The translations under genes and the position numbers were made by a program. A stretch of 64,000 nucleotides of DNA from contig NZ_JACHVP010000002.1 of assembly GCF_014190775.1 (NCBI RefSeq), forward strand, positions 496,001 through 560,000, read 5' to 3'. Shown one piece after another: positions 61,212-64,000 of this stretch. Origin of the DNA: Leifsonia aquatica. GTDB lineage: Bacteria > Actinomycetota > Actinomycetes > Actinomycetales > Microbacteriaceae. The notes beneath the pieces were generated by a model. It did no database searches, was not told the DNA's origin, and saw only the letters and a program-made list of their open reading frames with translations. Every line of letters starts with the position of its first letter. Positions within the stretch are counted from its first letter, which is position 1.

Positions 61212-61685
61212 ATGGCTGACGACCTCCATTCAAACACCGTGGCGGTCGGCTGGCGTGAGTGGGCAGGGCTTCCCGGCGTCGGCGTGCCGTGGATCAAGGT
61301 CAAGATCGACACGGGCGCCCGCAGCTCGGCCCTCCACACCTTCGACATCGAGGAGCTCGACGGCAACCGGGTGCGGTTCACGGTGCACCCGTGGCAGGAC
61401 TCCGACGCGGATGCGATCGCGGTCGAGTGCGACATCCACGACCGCCGCGTCGTGCGCAGCTCCTCGGGCCACACCGAGGAGCGGATCGTCGTCCTCCTCG
61501 ACCTCGCCCTCGCGGGACGCACCGTGCAGGCCGAGACCACGCTGAGCAACCGCGACCAGATGGGCTTCCGGATGCTGGTGGGCCGGGAGGCGCTGCGCCA
61601 GGGGTTCCTGGTCGACCCGGGCAAGTCGTTCCTCGGCGGCCGCGCGCCCCGGGATGTGCGCCGCCGCAACCGCGGCCGCGCGTAG
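61212..61685 (+). CDS. RimK-associated retropepsin-like zinc-protease protein
   Basis: A 157-residue protein of the ATP-dependent zinc protease / RimB-like family (DUF785). The aspartic-protease-like motif KIDTGARSSALHTFDIEEL and the later RMLVGREALRQGFLVDPGKS are diagnostic. Family members occur beside RimK genes and are thought to trim the glutamate tails RimK adds. ATG 61212 follows GATGGGGGA, a ribosome site lying within the 24-base gap shared with rimK. Confidence 0.85.
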   Translation: MADDLHSNTVAVGWREWAGLPGVGVPWIKVKIDTGARSSALHTFDIEELDGNRVRFTVHPWQDSDADAIAVECDIHDRRVVRSSSGHTEERIVVLLDLALAGRTVQAETTLSNRDQMGFRMLVGREALRQGFLVDPGKSFLGGRAPRDVRRRNRGRA

Positions 61686-61747
61686 CGTCTCGTCGCAGCA
61701 CTGACCCGCAGCGCCACTGCGGCGTCCGCCCGTCGTAGGGTGTCGGG

Positions 61748-62239
61748 ATGAGCGACGTCGACGTGCATCCCGCCGGGCCTGACGAGTGGGCGGAGGCCGG
61801 CGGCCTGCGCTGGGACTCCCTCCTCGAGTTCGGCGGCGAGCCGGACGATGTGCGCGAGGTGTTCGCGGCGCGATTCTCCGAGTGGGCGGCGGTCAACCAG
61901 GCCACGCACGAGTGCTTCGTGGCCGTCGCGGACGGCGTGGTGGTCGGGATGACCTGGCTCGCTCGCACGGCCCGGGTGCCGAGCGCCCGTTCCTTCGACC
62001 GTGCGTCGGGCGATCTCCAGTGCGCGTACGTCGTGCCGCGGCTGCGGGGCCGGGGGATCGGGGGCCGGCTCATCGACGCCGTCCTAACGCGCGCCGCGGA
62101 GCACGGGCTCGAACGTGTCACCGTGCACTCGAGCCCGCGGGCCGTCGTCGTGTACGAGCGCCACGGCTTCGCGTCCGAGGGCCGGCTGCTCCACACCTCC
62201 GTGTCGCATGAGGATCTCTTCAGCCGGAACGAACGGTAG
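61748..62239 (+). CDS. GNAT-family N-acetyltransferase
   Basis: A 163-residue acetyltransferase: CFVAVADGVVVGMTWL (strands 2-4), CAYVVPRLRGRGIGGRLID with the acetyl-CoA loop RGRGIG, and VTVHSSPRAVVVYERHGFA (strand 6 and helix 4). Substrate unknown. ATG 61748 follows GGGTGTCGG. Confidence 0.88.
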   Translation: MSDVDVHPAGPDEWAEAGGLRWDSLLEFGGEPDDVREVFAARFSEWAAVNQATHECFVAVADGVVVGMTWLARTARVPSARSFDRASGDLQCAYVVPRLRGRGIGGRLIDAVLTRAAEHGLERVTVHSSPRAVVVYERHGFASEGRLLHTSVSHEDLFSRNER

Positions 62240-62251
62240 ACCGCGGGGTCC

Positions 62252-62293
62252 ACCGTCAACCATTGACGGTTTCTGTCCTCCAGATTGAGGACA
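62252..62293 (+). terminator. Two consecutive hairpins after the GNAT gene
   Basis: ACCGTCAA-CCA-TTGACGGT (62252-62270) is followed by TTTCTG, giving a standard intrinsic terminator; TGTCCTC-CAGATT-GAGGACA (62274-62293) forms a second stem immediately after. Confidence 0.7.
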
Positions 62294-62655
62294 CGGCCCG
62301 CGAGGCCATAGCGTGGTCTCAGCCCGGGGATGCCGCCGCGATGTGGATACGAAATCCGAACAGCGATGACGTCTCAACCCGACACGGAGCAGTCGGCATC
62401 CCCTGGGGGCTCTCTTCTTCCGGGTGGCCGAGGCGCGCAGCGCCCCCACCCGCCCCGGTTCCGCTCCGACAACCCGAATGCGGAGCGGCCGCCGTCGTCG
62501 ACGGGCCGGCCCGTGGTCCCTCACGGAGCGCGGCCCGTCGCGACTGCCTCGCGCACGGCAGACGAACCGATTCGCTCGAGTTCGCGTCATGGATCGCCCG
62601 AACCGTCGTCTCACCTCGTGGAGGGGTGCATCCCTCCGTCGAGAGAGGACGAGCC
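62294..62655. other. 362-bp gap without a supported gene
   Basis: Open frames exist on both strands, including one from ATG 62366 on the plus strand, but none has a recognisable protein pattern or ribosome site. A short hairpin GGAGGG..CCCTCC lies at 62620-62637 just before the next gene. The stretch may hold a promoter or small RNA. Confidence 0.4.
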
Positions 62656-62832
62656 ATGACGAAGACCGCGACGACCGGGCCGACCACCGCCGAGGAGGAG
62701 CTGGGCAACCCGCTCGACTTCCACGTGGAGGTCTACGAGAGCACCCTCACGCACGAGGAGATCCTGGTCGGCTGCTGGTGCCCGATCGGCCGCACGCACA
62801 CGTACGCCGAAGCGGTCGGCGCCGCCGCCTGA
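62656..62832 (+). CDS. 58-residue hypothetical protein
   Basis: A small soluble protein, MTKTATTGPTTAEEELGNPL then FHVEVYESTLTHEEILVGCW, ending CPIGRTHTYAEAVGAAA. ATG 62656 follows GAGAGGACGAGCC. Codon use is regular and the frame ends just before the convergent HdeD-like gene. The C-W-C arrangement could bind metal, but no family is recognised. Confidence 0.55.
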   Translation: MTKTATTGPTTAEEELGNPLDFHVEVYESTLTHEEILVGCWCPIGRTHTYAEAVGAAA

Positions 62833-62851
62833 GTCGCCGGGAGAACCGTCG

Positions 62852-63469
62852 CTAGACGGCCGGTGACGAGGGGGTCGCGACCCCGCGGCCGAACGTGATC
62901 GCCCGGATGATCTGGATGATGCCGAGCACGATCAGGCTGATGCCGGTGAGCACGAACAGCACCACGATCCCCCACAGCGGGGTGAAGAGCAGCACGATAC
63001 CGGCGATGATGCTCAGGATGCCGAAGAAAACCGCCCAGCCGCGCGACGGGGAGTCGCCGAGCTGAGCGAGGGTGACCGCGCCCTCCACGATCCACGCGAT
63101 GCCGACCAGGATGCCGATGAACACGGCCAGGAAGGCGGTCGTGCCGCTGAGGTTCGCGAAGGCGATGATCGCGCCGATCACGAGCAGCACGCCGAACACG
63201 ATGTCGAGCGCTCGCGAGCCTCCGCTGAGGCCCTTGGCGAAGATCCCGATGCTGAGGTACGCCAGGCCCGACACGAGCAGGGAGATGGCGATCAGGATGG
63301 TGAGGCCGACGGCGGCGGTCTTCGGCCAGAACACGATGATGACGCCGATGATCAGCGCCACCGTGCCGCTGATCCCGAGTGCGACCCGCACGCTGTTGAT
63401 CACCGAGCCGGTCATGTCCTTGCCGTTGAGCGAGAAGGCGGCGAAACCCGAAGGCTGAGAAGTGGACAT
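62852..63469 (-). CDS. HdeD-family / DUF308 membrane protein
   Basis: A 205-residue membrane protein with six helices in three pairs, the DUF308/HdeD pattern: ISGTVALIIGVIIVFWPKTA, LDIVFGVLLVIGAIIAFANL and VFFGILSIIAGIVLLFTPLW. E. coli HdeD is an acid-resistance protein; the role here is unknown. Start ATG 63469 is chosen because GGAAAGG lies nine bases before it; an ATG touching that site (63478) is less likely. Confidence 0.85.
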   Translation of the reverse strand: MSTSQPSGFAAFSLNGKDMTGSVINSVRVALGISGTVALIIGVIIVFWPKTAAVGLTILIAISLLVSGLAYLSIGIFAKGLSGGSRALDIVFGVLLVIGAIIAFANLSGTTAFLAVFIGILVGIAWIVEGAVTLAQLGDSPSRGWAVFFGILSIIAGIVLLFTPLWGIVVLFVLTGISLIVLGIIQIIRAITFGRGVATPSSPAV

Positions 63470-63557
63470 CGCGAGCATCCTTTCCGTGGATGCTTCGGAC
63501 GCTAGCGCTCAGCGCACCCGCCTGTCTATGACCGGCGTCACACAGCAGTGGCGGGGG

Positions 63558-63662
63558 TCAGCGCAGGCGCTCCTCCTCTTCGCGCTCCAGGCGCTCCTTC
63601 TCGGCGACCTTCGCCTCTTCGGTCTTCTGGATCTCTTCTTCGCGCGGGGTCTTGTTCGTCAT
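63558..63662 (-). CDS. 34-residue charged coiled-coil peptide
   Basis: A tiny frame, MTNKTPREEEIQKTEEAKVA followed by EKERLEREEEERLR, almost entirely Glu/Lys/Arg and helical. It starts 10 bases after the DNA ligase stop on the same strand, so it is probably translated from the same mRNA. Regular heptad-like spacing and the operon position argue for a real gene; the function is unknown. Confidence 0.5.
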   Translation of the reverse strand: MTNKTPREEEIQKTEEAKVAEKERLEREEEERLR

Positions 63663-63672
63663 GCCCGGGAGC

Positions 63673-64000
63673 CTACTCCGGAGTGCCGCGCAGGAGTCCG
63701 CGGAGGTTCGTTATCGTGTCGGCCTCGGCGGCCGTCTTGTCGTCGCGGTACCGCTTGACGCGCGCGAACCGCAGCGCGATGCCGCCGGGGTAGCGGCTGG
63801 AGCGCTGCACGCCGTCGATCGCGATCTCGACGACGGTCGTCGGCGCGACCCACACCGTGCCGGGGGTGCGCCGCACCTCGATCTCCTGGAACAGCTCGGT
63901 CTGCATCCGCAGCATCTCGTCGGTCAGGCCTTTGAAGGTCTTGCCGACCATGACGAAGCCGCCCGGCTCGCCGTACTCGCCGTCCGGGTCGAGCGCGCCG
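63673..64000 (-). CDS. ATP-dependent DNA ligase, C-terminal part
   Basis: The last 108 codons of a gene continuing beyond the window. [40 protein letters not shown] and the DNA-binding [40 protein letters not shown] are the C-terminal OB-fold signature of bacterial ATP-dependent ligases (LigB/LigC type), used in repair alongside the NAD-dependent LigA. Confidence 0.92.
   Translation of the reverse strand, partial: GALDPDGEYGEPGGFVMVGKTFKGLTDEMLRMQTELFQEIEVRRTPGTVWVAPTTVVEIAIDGVQRSSRYPGGIALRFARVKRYRDDKTAAEADTITNLRGLLRGTPE

Noticed and set aside
1-64000. CRISPR arrays, tRNA or rRNA genes, insertion sequences
   Set aside because: No regularly spaced direct repeats of CRISPR type, no CCA/TPsiC-like tRNA patterns and no transposase frames were seen by eye; a covariance-model scan would be the decisive test.

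Overview
The window is a 64 kb piece of a very GC-rich, densely coding chromosome. Short intergenic gaps, many GTG starts, overlapping start/stop pairs (ATGA, TGATG), many GntR/LacI/MarR/TetR/PucR regulators, EfeO/EfeB, PASTA-kinase and Pst genes, and DTGARSS-type RimK-associated proteases all fit an actinobacterium. Plant-sugar genes (L-arabinose catabolism, GH127 arabinofuranosidase) make a Microbacteriaceae, Leifsonia-like member my best guess; that is inference, and no rRNA or tRNA gene is present to test it.

Layout. 1-6.6 kb: end of a sugar-mutarotase-like gene, deoC, a GntR regulator, SnoaL-like and Nudix genes, a MarR regulator divergent from an NADP-dependent reductase over a clear operator, an MscS channel, a GAP-family membrane protein and a LacI regulator. 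6.6-10.9 kb: L-arabinose operon (kinase joined in frame to AraD, then AraA) behind a palindromic operator. 11-18.5 kb: PucR-type regulator, HGGG esterase, NmrA-like oxidoreductase, secreted phosphoesterase, and EfeB/EfeO. 18.6-35 kb: the most interesting block, a PHO-box-associated cluster of a lytic transglycosylase, PASTA kinase, pstC, pstA, pstS, then five secreted or membrane surface genes including a WxL-like protein and a DUF916-type partner, a sortase-fold protein lacking its catalytic His and Cys, and finally pstB. 35-43.7 kb: small orphan genes, a methyltransferase, and a LacI-controlled ABC transporter plus GH127 arabinofuranosidase. 43.8-54.4 kb: a LASTG-anchored surface protein, a giant RHS gene broken by two frameshifts, and a trail of small membrane genes and remnants of more relaxed base composition. 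54.4-64 kb: bicupin, TetR, UBP zinc finger, a second LacI paralogue, GNAT proteins, a squalene-cyclase-like protein, a RimK-TrkA_C fusion divergent from its zinc-protease-like partner, an HdeD-like membrane protein and the end of an ATP-dependent DNA ligase.

How it works together. Two loci serve arabinose: import and cleavage of arabinofuranosides (38.5-43.7 kb) and intracellular conversion of L-arabinose to D-xylulose 5-phosphate (6.9-10.9 kb). The Pst block combines phosphate uptake with cell-wall and surface proteins; three separate runs of 11-nt PHO-type direct repeats argue that it is one phosphate-starvation regulon. Intergenic spaces repeatedly hold long inverted repeats, some belonging to families with two copies in the window.
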